A stretch of 20,858 bases of DNA from a virus: IMG/VR virus record IMGVR_UViG_3300036865_000024, positions 1 to 20,858 of that record, one strand, 5' to 3'. How positions within the stretch are numbered: position 1 is the first letter of the stretch; every line of letters starts with the position of its first letter. The position numbers and the translations under genes are program-made. This document shows, piece after piece, positions 6,150-13,250 of this stretch. A model generated the notes under the pieces. The model worked only from the letters and a program-made list of their open reading frames with translations, did no database searches and was not told the origin of the DNA.

Positions 6150-6338
6150 ATGACCGATTCCACAGACTTCCCATACGAGACACCCACAGAAATAGAGGTC
6201 GAGGCGGAAGCCCAAGAGTTGTGGAACCGCTTTGCGCCAGCAAATCAAGAGGCGTGGGAGGATGAGCCGCATAAGGCTGAATACCTCGGAGCTGCGATGG
6301 CAATTATCGGAATGTGGGAAAAGCGACATGGGCGATGA
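6150..6338 (+). CDS. Acidic hypothetical protein, 62 aa
   Basis: ATG 6150 is ten bases after the PEP-CTERM stop. The product, MTDSTDFPYETPTEIEVEAE, then AQELWNRFAPANQEAWEDEP and HKAEYLGAAMAIIGMWEKRHGR, is acidic in its N-terminal two thirds and helical, with several tryptophans. No membrane segment or domain is recognised. The sequence looks protein-like and the spacing fits the operon. Function unknown. Confidence 0.5.
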   Translation: MTDSTDFPYETPTEIEVEAEAQELWNRFAPANQEAWEDEPHKAEYLGAAMAIIGMWEKRHGR

Positions 6339-6347
6339 CGAGCTGTG

Positions 6348-6545
6348 ATGCTGTGGCGGCGGTTCTCGTGGCGGGTGGAGGTGACGATCTCGCCGCAGTC
6401 CGAGAGCGAGCGGCGGCACGCCGTGATCATCGTGCGAGCAGAGGATAGGGCGCGCGCCGCAGTCAAAGCGCTACGGCAGGCGCTCGCCCTGCATCCGCAC
6501 AAGGTGTGGCGCGATCTCACGCTGTCGGTGATGCCGGACGTTTGA
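6348..6545 (+). CDS. Small basic hypothetical protein, 65 aa
   Basis: The start is ATG 6348, immediately after a GTG (6345) that could also serve. It reads MLWRRFSWRVEVTISPQSES, then ERRHAVIIVRAEDRARAAVK and ALRQALALHPHKVWRDLTLS with the end VMPDV. Beta strands (WRVEVTI, HAVIIVRA) flank a basic helix, a pattern like a small alpha/beta fold. Bases 6393-6435, inside it, are duplicated 161 bases downstream, suggesting a past tandem duplication. No known function. Confidence 0.45.
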   Translation: MLWRRFSWRVEVTISPQSESERRHAVIIVRAEDRARAAVKALRQALALHPHKVWRDLTLSVMPDV

Positions 6546-6553
6546 CGCCGCCG

Positions 6554-6596
6554 CCGCGGTCCGAGAGCGAGCGGCGCCACGCCGTCGTCATCGTGC
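6554..6596 (+). repeat. Imperfect direct repeat of 6393-6435
   Basis: By hand count 39 of 43 bases match 6393-6435. The repeat lies in otherwise empty sequence (6546-6672) and in one frame still encodes SESERRHAV with VIV, followed by a stop. It is a remnant of a second copy of the 65-residue gene or of its 5' half. The rest of this gap shows no other gene. Confidence 0.75.
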
Positions 6597-6672
6597 TTCA
6601 ATGAGGTCCGGACATTACTGTCCGGAATGACCGCGGCACCCGTTAGGAAACAGGAACTACACTATACGACGA

Positions 6673-6876
6673 GTGAGGCGCAAGCGACCCACCCCGATGA
6701 GCGATGACGAGCGGGCGCGGGTCTGGGCGCTGGCCGCCGACGGCGTGGCCTATAAGACGATCGCCAGCGAGCTCCAGCGGCCGCAGGGCACTATCAACAA
6801 GGTGATCTCGGACGGCATCCTGGCCGGCAAGGTTGCCCGCCGCAACGGCCGCTGGGATGAACGTAAGGCGCGGTAA
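6673..6876 (+). CDS. Small helix-turn-helix DNA-binding protein
   Basis: 67 residues from GTG 6673, or 59 from ATG 6697; neither start has a strong Shine-Dalgarno. After a basic N-terminus comes MSDDERARVWALAADGVAYK, then TIASELQRPQGTINKVISDG and ILAGKVARRNGRWDERKAR. The stretch ALAADGVAYKTIASELQRPQGTINKVI fits a homeodomain-like or resolvase-type HTH: helix, GVAYKTIASEL, turn, then recognition helix RPQGTINKVIS. Single-domain HTH proteins of this size are typically phage transcription regulators. Its location just before the non-coding leader of the head operon makes it a candidate regulator of that operon, which is an inference. Confidence 0.6.
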   Translation: MRRKRPTPMSDDERARVWALAADGVAYKTIASELQRPQGTINKVISDGILAGKVARRNGRWDERKAR

Positions 6877-6944
6877 TGCCCAATCGGGATTTTTACAATT
6901 CAACAGGGTGCCATTAAACGGTCGTTTGCAGAGGTGGCCGGCCC

Positions 6945-7175
6945 ATGAGGGACGATGACAGGCTGAAGCGCTACCGCCGAGATCATGCGTCTTGGACCCT
7001 GGCCGGCATGATCTCGTGGTGCCTTGAGCATGGCGACCAAGAACAGCTTGAGGCCCTGACGACGATCGAGGGCGTGCTCAACGAACTGATGCGCGAGAAC
7101 GCGGAACTGCGCGCCGCCGTCACGTCCGCAAAGACGCCTTATCGGACGGAAGGAGGTGGTCCCCTTGCCGCCTAG
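6945..7175 (+). CDS. Hypothetical coiled-coil-like protein, 76 aa
   Basis: ATG 6945 has a GAGG about ten bases upstream. The protein starts with a basic region (MRDDDRLKRYRRDHASWTLA), followed by GMISWCLEHGDQEQLEALTT and a leucine-rich heptad-like helix, IEGVLNELMRENAELRAAVT. This suggests dimerisation through a short coiled coil. No known family is recognised. The 68 bases before it are less GC-rich than the surroundings (TTTACA at 6892-6897, ATTAAA at 6913-6918) and could hold a promoter, but the 15-base spacing is short and the evidence weak. Confidence 0.5.
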   Translation: MRDDDRLKRYRRDHASWTLAGMISWCLEHGDQEQLEALTTIEGVLNELMRENAELRAAVTSAKTPYRTEGGGPLAA

Positions 7176-7193
7176 TTATGGGCCGATAAAACC

Positions 7194-7213
7194 CGGGGGC
7201 TGAAAAGCCCCCG
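7194..7213 (+). terminator. Perfect 8-bp hairpin with GAAA tetraloop
   Basis: CGGGGGCT (7194-7201) and AGCCCCCG (7206-7213) pair perfectly around a GAAA loop, a very stable GNRA tetraloop. It lies 18 bases after the stop of the 76-residue gene. No T-run follows on the plus strand; on the minus strand the hairpin is followed by GGTTTT. It could be a terminator, an RNA-stability element or part of a leader structure. Confidence 0.5.
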
Positions 7214-7219
7214 AGTAAC

Positions 7220-7244
7220 GAACCGAAACCCACCCGTTCGGTTC
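7220..7244 (+). promoter_or_regulatory. Second leader inverted repeat upstream of terminase copy 2
   Basis: GAACCGAA (7220-7227) and TTCGGTTC (7237-7244) form a perfect 8-bp stem with a 9-base loop, six bases after the GAAA hairpin. The motif ACCGAAACCC, part of its left side, recurs near 7300-7309, again followed by TTCGG. The 180-base stretch 7176-7355 has no gene. It may be a structured leader, an operator for the upstream HTH protein or a packaging site; the sequence does not decide. Confidence 0.4.
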
Positions 7245-7355
7245 AAATCGCCGTATCTCGCGTGCAATATCAAGTTGTTGGCAGAACGTGAAGGACTACA
7301 CCGAAACCCTCCCGCCCAATTCGGGCCAGTTGCCACAATTCGTCCTAGAGCACCA

Positions 7356-8678
7356 ATGACCCAACGCCAGAAAATCGTCGTGCCGTTCGCGCCGCGCGAC
7401 TGGCAGCGCCCGCTCATCGATGACAACGCCAAGCGCATCGTCGCCGTTGTCCACCGCCGCGCCGGCAAGTCAACAGCGCTCCTCTGGCGCGGCCTGATGC
7501 GCGCTGCCACCTGCAAGCGCCCGCTGCCGCGCGTCGTGCATATCCTGCCCTACGCCGTGCAGTGGAGCCGCACCGGCCTGTGGGACCAGGCGGTGCGCGC
7601 CTCTGAGGCCATTCCAGGCTGCGAGGTGCGCAAGGCGCAGATGTCCATTCGCCTGCCGAACGGCGGCACGTGGCAGGCCGGCGGCGCCGACAACCAGGAC
7701 AGTTGGCGCGGCGGCTATGGCGACGAGGTGATCCTGGACGAGTTCGACGACTGTCCGCCGACCATGGTCCCGCTGGTCATCGAGCCCATGCTGGCGGATC
7801 GCGATGGCGTTCTGGTGCGGAGCGGCACCCCAAAGGGGCGGGGGTTGTTACAGGCGGCCTACGACCGTGCCAGGACTACACCGGGATACAGCACGTATCT
7901 GCTGGACTACCGCAAGACTGGCGCGCTCAGCGACGAGGCGATCGCCCGGCTGCGGCAGGAAATGAGCGACGAGGAGTTCGCCCAGGAGCTCGAGTGCTCG
8001 TTCAACGCGCCGAACAGCGGCAGCTACTACGGCAGGCTGATGCAGGAGGCCGAGGACGAGGGACGGATCGGCGTGGTGCCACACGAGCCGACGTTGCGCG
8101 TCTGGACCGCCTGGGATCTCGGCATCGATGATGCGACGGCAATATGGTTCCTACAGACCACACGCGGCGGCCAGTGGCGGCTCATCGATTACATCGAGAG
8201 TTCGGGTGAAGGGCTCGATTACTACGTGCATCTGCTGCGGGAGAGGCCGTATGCCTACGAGAAGCACCTGCTGCCGCACGATGCGGAGGTGCGCGAGTTG
8301 GGCAGCGGGCGATCCCGCACCGAGACGCTGCACGGCCTCGGCGTGAAGCCGACGCGAGTTGTCCGTCAACACAGCGTCGCCGACGGCATCAACGCGGTGC
8401 GAATGGTGCTGCCGCGCTGCTGGTTCGACGCGGCCAAGTGCGCGCTTGGCATCCGGGCGCTGCGGAACTATCGCCGGGAGTGGCATGAGCAGGCGCAGAC
8501 CTGGCGCAACACGCCGGTGCATGATCACGCAAGCCATGGCGCCGATGCGGCCCGGTATCTGGCGCTGGGTGTGCGTGACGGCGAGCAGCGGCCGCTGGCC
8601 GAGCCGCGTTGGGAAAGCCAGTACGAGACGGTTGTGGGGCCCGGCCAGATGGGCAGCACGACCTGGATGGCAGCGTGA
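7356..8678 (+). CDS. Terminase large subunit, copy 2
   Basis: 440 residues from ATG 7356, whose N-terminus MTQRQKIVVPFAPRDWQ aligns with copy 1. Hand alignment without gaps over the first 408 residues gives 327 identities. Walker A HRRAGKST (33-40), Walker B VILDEFDD (D128/E129), and nuclease acidic residues D254 (WDLGIDD), D309 (LLPHD) and D397 (SHGADAARY) are all intact. The last 32 residues are unrelated to copy 1. It packages DNA into the procapsid; being followed by a 68-residue gene and the portal, it sits in the usual P22-like position. No small terminase precedes it; instead there is a 180-base structured non-coding leader. Both copies appear functional. Confidence 0.93.
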   Translation: MTQRQKIVVPFAPRDWQRPLIDDNAKRIVAVVHRRAGKSTALLWRGLMRAATCKRPLPRVVHILPYAVQWSRTGLWDQAVRASEAIPGCEVRKAQMSIRLPNGGTWQAGGADNQDSWRGGYGDEVILDEFDDCPPTMVPLVIEPMLADRDGVLVRSGTPKGRGLLQAAYDRARTTPGYSTYLLDYRKTGALSDEAIARLRQEMSDEEFAQELECSFNAPNSGSYYGRLMQEAEDEGRIGVVPHEPTLRVWTAWDLGIDDATAIWFLQTTRGGQWRLIDYIESSGEGLDYYVHLLRERPYAYEKHLLPHDAEVRELGSGRSRTETLHGLGVKPTRVVRQHSVADGINAVRMVLPRCWFDAAKCALGIRALRNYRREWHEQAQTWRNTPVHDHASHGADAARYLALGVRDGEQRPLAEPRWESQYETVVGPGQMGSTTWMAA

Positions 8679-8881
8679 AAAGCCTGAAGGCGGCGGCGGC
8701 AAAGCGGGTGGCGGCGGTCGACTATCAGGCTGGTGGGCGGGCTGATGTCCATGATGCCATGATCATGCACACCTATCAGATCAGCGCCGAGTTGCGGCGG
8801 GTGCCGGAGCGGGAGCGGCTCGAGACGGCGCTGCGCATCTGCCGGCGCATCGTTACAAACACACGTGAGAGTCTGGGCTGA
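8675..8881 (+). CDS. Hypothetical protein between terminase and portal, 68 aa
   Basis: The best start is GTG 8675, overlapping the terminase stop (GTGA). It reads MKSLKAAAAKRVAAVDYQAG, GRADVHDAMIMHTYQISAEL and then RRVPERERLETALRICRRIV with the tail TNTRESLG. The product is helical and basic at both ends. Its stop overlaps the portal start (TGATG). No family recognised; the position suggests a head-assembly accessory protein. Confidence 0.6.
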   Translation: MKSLKAAAAKRVAAVDYQAGGRADVHDAMIMHTYQISAELRRVPERERLETALRICRRIVTNTRESLG

Positions 8882-11163
8882 TGCCTCGCCCGCAACGTGG
8901 TGATGCCGAAATTATGCGCGAAGCACGCAAGCTGTTCGAGCGCTGCGTCACGTGGGAATCGCTGGCCCGCTCCAATGCCCGCATCGATCGCCGCTTTGCC
9001 AACGGCGACAGCTACAACAATTACCAGTGGGATCAGACGGTGCGGACCGCACGTGGCGACCGGCCCTGCCTCACCCACAACAAGGTGCGCCAGCACAACC
9101 TGCAGATCATCAACGACGCCCGCCAGCACAAGCAGAGCGTCAAGATTACCCCGGTCGGCGGGCAGGCCAGCTATGATGCCGCCCAGGTGTTCGAGGGGAT
9201 CATCCGAAAGATTGAGTATCAGTCCAAGGCCGTCGATGCCTATTCGACGGCGACTTACCATCAGGTCGAAAGCGGCATCGGCTACGTCACGGTCGACTGC
9301 GACTATGTCGATGAGGGCTCATTCGAGCAGGAAATCTACATCCGCCGGGTGGCCGACCCCGAGACCATCTACCTGGATCCCGACTGCAAGCTCTACGACA
9401 AGTCGGACGCGCGCTATGCCTTCCAGTTCGAGGACATCCCGCGCGATCAGTGGGAGGCCGAGCACGGCGAGCACGAGGCGCCCCCGCCGGCGGCGCTGGA
9501 TATGCCCCGCAGCAACGACTGGGTGACCAAGGACCACGTGCGCGTGGCCACCTTCTGGCGCCGCAATGAGGACGCCGACAAGCTGCATCTGCTGCACGAC
9601 GGGCGCGTGCTGCGCCAGAGCGATCTCGACGACGCGCAGATGGACGTCGTGCGCCCGCTGATCCGTCAGACGCGTGAGACCTCGGAGGCGCGCGTCGAGT
9701 GGTTCCGGATCGAGGGAGACAAGATCACCGACCGCGGTGAATGGGCCGGGAAGTATATCCCGATCGTGCCTTTCATCGGCGAGGAGATGGTGATTGACGG
9801 CATCCTGGACCGCAAAGGCCATACGCGGAGTCAGATCGATGCTCAGCGTATCTACAACTACTGGGCCTCGGCGGCGGTGGAGCAGGTCGCGCTGCAGACC
9901 AAGGTGCCTTACATCGGCACGCTGAAGGCGTTCGAGAACCTCGATCAGTATTGGAACAGCGCCAACATCAAGAATTTTGCTTATCTGCCGTATAACGGCG
10001 TGGACGATGACGGCAATCCGGTGCCGCCACCACAGCGGGTCGAGCCGCCCAACATGGCACAGGCCTACGTGCAGGGCATGATGATCGCGCGGCAGGATCT
10101 GCTGGATGTCACCGGGCAGTATCAGGCCGAGTTGGGGATGCCCTCCAATGAGCGGAGCGGCGTCGCCATTCAGCAGCGCCAGCGGCAGGGCGACAATGCC
10201 ACGTATCACTACATCGACAATCAGAGCAAAGCGATCCGCCAGGTGGGGCGCATCCTGCTCGATCTGATCCCGAAGATTTACGACACGCCGCGGGTGGTGA
10301 AGATCATGGCCCAGGACGGCTCCGACCAAGAGGTCATCCTGACGCAGAATGCGCCGGCCGCGCATCAGCGTGTATTGCTGACGCCGCAGGGGCCACAGCC
10401 GATCGGCCCGGATCAGGCGGACGCGGCGAAGGCCGACGACAAGCTGCCGGATCCAAGGATCATCTTCAATCCAACGGTGGGGCGGTATGATGTCGAGGCG
10501 GATGTCGGGCCAACATTCGGCACCCAGCGCCAGGAAGCTGCTAACGCCTTTACTCAAATCCTGGCTCAGAACCCCGCAGCCTTCCAGGTTGTCGGCGATT
10601 TCTGGGCGAAATACCAAGATTTTCCCGGCGCCGACGAACTGGCCAAGCGACTTGAGCGCGGGCTACCCCCGCAATACAAGCCGGGGCCTGACCCGCAAGT
10701 AGTTCAGATGAACCAGGCTATGCAGAAGCAGCAGCAGATGGGCCAGCAGATCGTGCGTCAGGCGGATGCCGAGATCGCGCGGCTCAAGGCCGACAATGTG
10801 CGGCTGAAGGAGCAGGCGCTGGAGAAGCATGGTGAGTTGGTGATTGACGAGTACCGCGCGGAGACTGACCGGCTGAAGGCGGTCGGCACGATTGATCCGA
10901 ACATGCTGCAGGTGATCGTGCGGCGCATGGTGAGCGACATGCTGCAGGAGAATTTGCCGGGGTGGATCCAGCACCACGGGACGATGGAGCAGGCGCTGCA
11001 GGACAACATCCAGTCGGCGCAGCCACAGGTGCAGAATGGCGGTAACGGCAACGCTGGCGGCAACGGTGGCGGCAACGGAGCGGCAGCAGCGCCGCAGATG
11101 GCGCCAGCGGGGCCACCTGCGCCAGGGGCCGGAGCGTGGCAGGCACCACCGGCGATGCAATGA
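8881..11163 (+). CDS. P22-type portal protein
   Basis: 760 residues, close to the P22 portal length (about 725). The N-terminal half has the family look: FERCVTWESLARSNARIDRR, FANGDSYNNYQW, RPCLTHNKVRQHNLQIINDA, then EIYIRRVADPETIYLDPDCK and later a TGQYQAELGMPSNERSGVAI segment. The C-terminal part (from about residue 600) is a long Gln-rich coiled coil, QAMQKQQQMGQQIVRQADAE and on, expected for a barrel or crown domain, ending in a Gly/Asn-rich tail (NGGNGNAGGNGGGNG) and a Pro/Ala-rich end. Twelve subunits form the ring through which terminase pumps DNA. ATG 8881 is coupled to the previous gene and its own stop overlaps the next start. Confidence 0.93.
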   Translation: MPRPQRGDAEIMREARKLFERCVTWESLARSNARIDRRFANGDSYNNYQWDQTVRTARGDRPCLTHNKVRQHNLQIINDARQHKQSVKITPVGGQASYDAAQVFEGIIRKIEYQSKAVDAYSTATYHQVESGIGYVTVDCDYVDEGSFEQEIYIRRVADPETIYLDPDCKLYDKSDARYAFQFEDIPRDQWEAEHGEHEAPPPAALDMPRSNDWVTKDHVRVATFWRRNEDADKLHLLHDGRVLRQSDLDDAQMDVVRPLIRQTRETSEARVEWFRIEGDKITDRGEWAGKYIPIVPFIGEEMVIDGILDRKGHTRSQIDAQRIYNYWASAAVEQVALQTKVPYIGTLKAFENLDQYWNSANIKNFAYLPYNGVDDDGNPVPPPQRVEPPNMAQAYVQGMMIARQDLLDVTGQYQAELGMPSNERSGVAIQQRQRQGDNATYHYIDNQSKAIRQVGRILLDLIPKIYDTPRVVKIMAQDGSDQEVILTQNAPAAHQRVLLTPQGPQPIGPDQADAAKADDKLPDPRIIFNPTVGRYDVEADVGPTFGTQRQEAANAFTQILAQNPAAFQVVGDFWAKYQDFPGADELAKRLERGLPPQYKPGPDPQVVQMNQAMQKQQQMGQQIVRQADAEIARLKADNVRLKEQALEKHGELVIDEYRAETDRLKAVGTIDPNMLQVIVRRMVSDMLQENLPGWIQHHGTMEQALQDNIQSAQPQVQNGGNGNAGGNGGGNGAAAAPQMAPAGPPAPGAGAWQAPPAMQ

Positions 11164-11348
11164 GCGACGAACCGGACAACCGCCTGGCTGAGGCGCTGGG
11201 TGAGATTGATCGGCTGCGTGCCCGCATCGCCGAACTCGAGGCCACCCACGCCGTCACCCTCGGCACGCTGGAGAAGCCGACGGAGGACGAGCCGGCGCGT
11301 TTCACATGGAACGTGCCGCCATCCACACCACCGATGGAGATCCCATGA
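11160..11348 (+). CDS. Small coiled-coil protein, 62 aa
   Basis: ATG 11160 overlaps the portal stop (ATGA). The N-terminal half is a heptad-like helix, DNRLAEALGEIDRLRARIAE then LEATHAVTL; the rest is Pro-rich (EKPTEDEPARFTWNVPPSTP). It could be a small scaffold-interacting or head accessory protein. Nothing diagnostic is seen. Its stop overlaps the next gene. Confidence 0.55.
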   Translation: MSDEPDNRLAEALGEIDRLRARIAELEATHAVTLGTLEKPTEDEPARFTWNVPPSTPPMEIP

Positions 11349-11776
11349 TGAGCGACAAGCGAACTGATAGGGCTGCCGCGCGCGACGACCCGGAAACGCT
11401 GCCTCTCGGCATGTTGCCGCATATCACCGACACCGACCCGCCGCCCGTGCATCCTGACACCGTCGCCGGGCCACCGTCGGTGGTCGATGTGCCGTATGCG
11501 GAGCAAAGCACTGATGGCACGCAACTCACCTGCACGACCGGCAATTGGACCGGCGTGCCGACATCCTATGCTTACCAATGGCAACTCGACGGCGATAACC
11601 GGGGCGACAATACCGCGACCTATGTCGTCGGGTCCGGCGACGTCGGCAAGAGCGCGGTCTGCATTGTCACCGCAACCAACGCTCTCGGCGCGACGGACGC
11701 CCCACCCTCCAACGCGGTGACGATCGCCGCGGGCGGCACGCGGCAAGCCCAGCAGGAGCACGCAGGACAGCGCTAA
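11345..11776 (+). CDS. Ig-like domain protein
   Basis: 143 residues from ATG 11345 (ATGA overlap). After a polar N-terminus with HITDTDPPPVHPDT comes an Ig-like beta-sandwich: GTQLTCTTGNWTGVPTSYAY, QWQLDGDN, TATYVVGSGDVGKSAVCIVT and ATNALGATDAPPSNAVTI. The C..W..(W) and Y/V..C pattern (Cys in strands B and F, Trp between) is typical. Ig-like domains on phage proteins decorate capsids or tails and bind sugars weakly. Its place between portal and scaffold suggests a head decoration. The C-terminus is short and basic. Confidence 0.65.
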   Translation: MMSDKRTDRAAARDDPETLPLGMLPHITDTDPPPVHPDTVAGPPSVVDVPYAEQSTDGTQLTCTTGNWTGVPTSYAYQWQLDGDNRGDNTATYVVGSGDVGKSAVCIVTATNALGATDAPPSNAVTIAAGGTRQAQQEHAGQR

Positions 11777-12492
11777 TGAGCGAGACCCCCAACACGGCAC
11801 TTGAGCCAGAAGGCGCCCCAGCACCGTCTGAGGCGCGGGAAACGCCTGTTGTCGAGACGCCTGCCGAGGAGCAGCCGACCGAGCGGGAAAAGGAAGCCGA
11901 AAGCCACTTCAACAAACGCATCGGCTACCTGCGCGCGCAGGTCTCCCAGGCCGCGCGTGAACGCGATGAGGTGGCCGCCCGGCTGGCGGCGCTGGAGGCG
12001 CAGGTCAGGGCCGGCGGCCAACCCCAGCAGCAGCCCGATCCGCAGATCCAGCAGATCATCCAGACCGAGGCGCAGAAGCTCGCGGAAGCCCAACGCACCC
12101 AGGAGCGCATCGCCACATTCCACGCCGCCGGCCGCGCCGCCTTTCCCGACTGGACGGAGCGCTGCAACGACCTCCAGGCGATGGGCGCCGATGCCCAGAT
12201 TGCCGCACTCCTGGTCGAGATGCCGGACGGCCCCCGGATCGCCGCAGCGCTGCGCGATGCGCCGGAGGAGATCGAGCACATCGCCTCGCTGCGGGGCGAG
12301 CGGGCGCGGGCAATCGCGCTCGGCCAGTTCGCCGCCAAGGTGGCCGCGGCACCGGCACGGCCCATGTCGCGCGCGCCAGCGCCGCCCAGGCCGATCCAGG
12401 GCAGGGTCGCGCCGCAGTTCGTCGAGCAGGCGGCCACCGTTGATCAGCTGCTCGACTATTACTCCAGACAGGCAATGGAAAGGCGCCGCTGA
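11776..12492 (+). CDS. Scaffolding protein
   Basis: 238 residues; ATG 11776 overlaps the previous stop (TAATG). The N-terminus is acidic and Pro-rich (PEGAPAPSEARETPVVETPA), followed by a coiled coil at about residues 41-77 (HFNKRIGYLRAQVSQAARER and on), a Gln-rich hinge, then helices with FHAAGRAAFPDWTERCNDLQ, and a basic C-terminal end (YYSRQAMERRR). This is the layout of P22-family scaffolds, whose basic helical C-terminus binds coat protein and drives procapsid assembly before exit. Position between portal and coat fits. Confidence 0.8.
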   Translation: MSETPNTALEPEGAPAPSEARETPVVETPAEEQPTEREKEAESHFNKRIGYLRAQVSQAARERDEVAARLAALEAQVRAGGQPQQQPDPQIQQIIQTEAQKLAEAQRTQERIATFHAAGRAAFPDWTERCNDLQAMGADAQIAALLVEMPDGPRIAAALRDAPEEIEHIASLRGERARAIALGQFAAKVAAAPARPMSRAPAPPRPIQGRVAPQFVEQAATVDQLLDYYSRQAMERRR

Positions 12493-12638
12493 TGGCTAAG
12501 ACAATCCGCATCGGGCCGAACCGGCTGACGGCCAAGCCGCTGAGCCCGGCACCGCGAGGCAGGCTGCCAAAGCCACCGCCAGGACAGTCCAACAACCCGA
12601 CCGCTACGAAGAAAGCAGCCAGAGGAGGGCGCAAGTGA
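12492..12638 (+). CDS. Basic proline-rich small protein, 48 aa
   Basis: ATG 12492 overlaps the scaffold stop (TGATG). The product, MAKTIRIGPNRLTAKPLSPA, PRGRLPKPPPGQSNNPTATK and KAARGGRK, is strongly basic and lacks acidic residues. It is probably disordered and may bind nucleic acid or capsid. Its stop overlaps the next start (GTGATG). No family recognised. Confidence 0.6.
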   Translation: MAKTIRIGPNRLTAKPLSPAPRGRLPKPPPGQSNNPTATKKAARGGRK

Positions 12639-12871
12639 TGGCAGGCAAAGCACCACCGTTCTGCGACGTTGGCACGACCTCGGGCACCGCGCGGGCCACG
12701 CAGTCACACGAGGCGGCACAGCGCTCGCGGCTCGGCAAGACCGGCGTCTACAAGGCGCCAGCAGGCACCGGCAGCGGCAAGGCGATGCCGACCGGGCGCG
12801 CGACCGCTGACACCGTGCTGAAGGGCGGCGGCAACTCCGGACCACGCTCCTTCCGTCCGATCAAGACCTGA
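12638..12871 (+). CDS. Basic Gly/Ala/Thr-rich protein, 77 aa
   Basis: Start is ATG 12638, with GTG 12635 as an alternative; GAGGG lies just upstream. It reads MAGKAPPFCDVGTTSGTARA, then TQSHEAAQRSRLGKTGVYKA and a Gly-rich basic rest ending FRPIKT. Low-complexity and basic, with one cysteine. Coupled to its neighbours in the scaffold-coat interval. Function unknown. Confidence 0.5.
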   Translation: MAGKAPPFCDVGTTSGTARATQSHEAAQRSRLGKTGVYKAPAGTGSGKAMPTGRATADTVLKGGGNSGPRSFRPIKT

Positions 12872-12872
12872 G

Positions 12873-13007
12873 ATGCCACTGAAACGCGGGACATCACCCA
12901 AGGTGGTATCCTCCAATATTCGGAGAGAGATCGCGGCCGGCAAACCGCAACGTCAAGCGGTTGCCATCGCCCTCTCGAAGAAGCGCGAGAGCCAGCGCAA
13001 GAAGTAG
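12873..13007 (+). CDS. Small conserved phage protein, 44 aa
   Basis: ATG 12873, one base after the previous stop, opens MPLKRGTSPKVVSSNIRREI, AAGKPQRQAVAIALSKKRES and QRKK, ending at TAG 13005-13007. The pattern (M.LK.GSS..V.SSNI...I..G.PQ.QAVAIAL.K) is a recurrent small protein in head gene clusters of podophages, with no established function. It is basic, helical and likely acts in the head. Its stop marks the end of the coupled block; a 243-base non-coding stretch follows. Confidence 0.75.
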   Translation: MPLKRGTSPKVVSSNIRREIAAGKPQRQAVAIALSKKRESQRKK

Positions 13008-13145
13008 GCTCCCGTCGATCGGTGCGGACGCTAAACGCACTGCTCCGGATCGCGTCACCGGCATACAAAACCGCGCTGCCCTCGCCGGAGGCCATAAACG
13101 CCCGGCACAACCCTTGTCTTCTTAATCACGTGCCTACTGGCTTCT

Positions 13146-13188
13146 CATCAGCACCCGGCGGCGTTCGCTTGCGCCGTCGGGACTGATG
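13146..13188 (+). promoter_or_regulatory. Long hairpin upstream of coat gene
   Basis: An outer stem CATCAG/CTGATG (13146-13151 with 13183-13188) encloses an inner 10-bp stem CCCGGCGGCG/CGCCGTCGGG (13154-13163 with 13172-13181, one G-U pair) around an 8-base loop. It lies 62 bases before the coat start, in the gap 13008-13250 where no gene or convincing promoter is seen. There is no T-run. It may be an RNA-processing site, a leaky terminator or a translational control element. Confidence 0.55.
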
Positions 13189-13250
13189 CAGAGGCCAAAT
13201 TGTGAAGCTGAGAGAAATGCCGGTGGCACTCCGCACAGGAGTTGCGACCG

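Noticed and set aside
6880-6900. Possible intrinsic terminator CCCAATCGGG followed by T5
   Set aside because: Only a three-base stem can form, too weak for termination despite the T-run.
7220-7262. tRNA-like T-arm (GGTTCAAATC) before terminase copy 2
   Set aside because: The five-base T-stem does not pair, and no acceptor, D or anticodon arms can be folded; the GAACCGAA/TTCGGTTC hairpin explains the bases better.
9319-10617. Long minus-strand open frame (432 codons) opposite the portal gene
   Set aside because: It is a mirror of the portal coding frame in GC-rich DNA, with no start context or recognisable motifs; the portal on the other strand is certain.
10784-11824. Minus-strand open frame of 346 codons
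   Set aside because: Its translation is low-complexity Ala/Arg/Ser/Pro, and it crosses several well-supported plus-strand genes (portal end, Ig-like, scaffold start).
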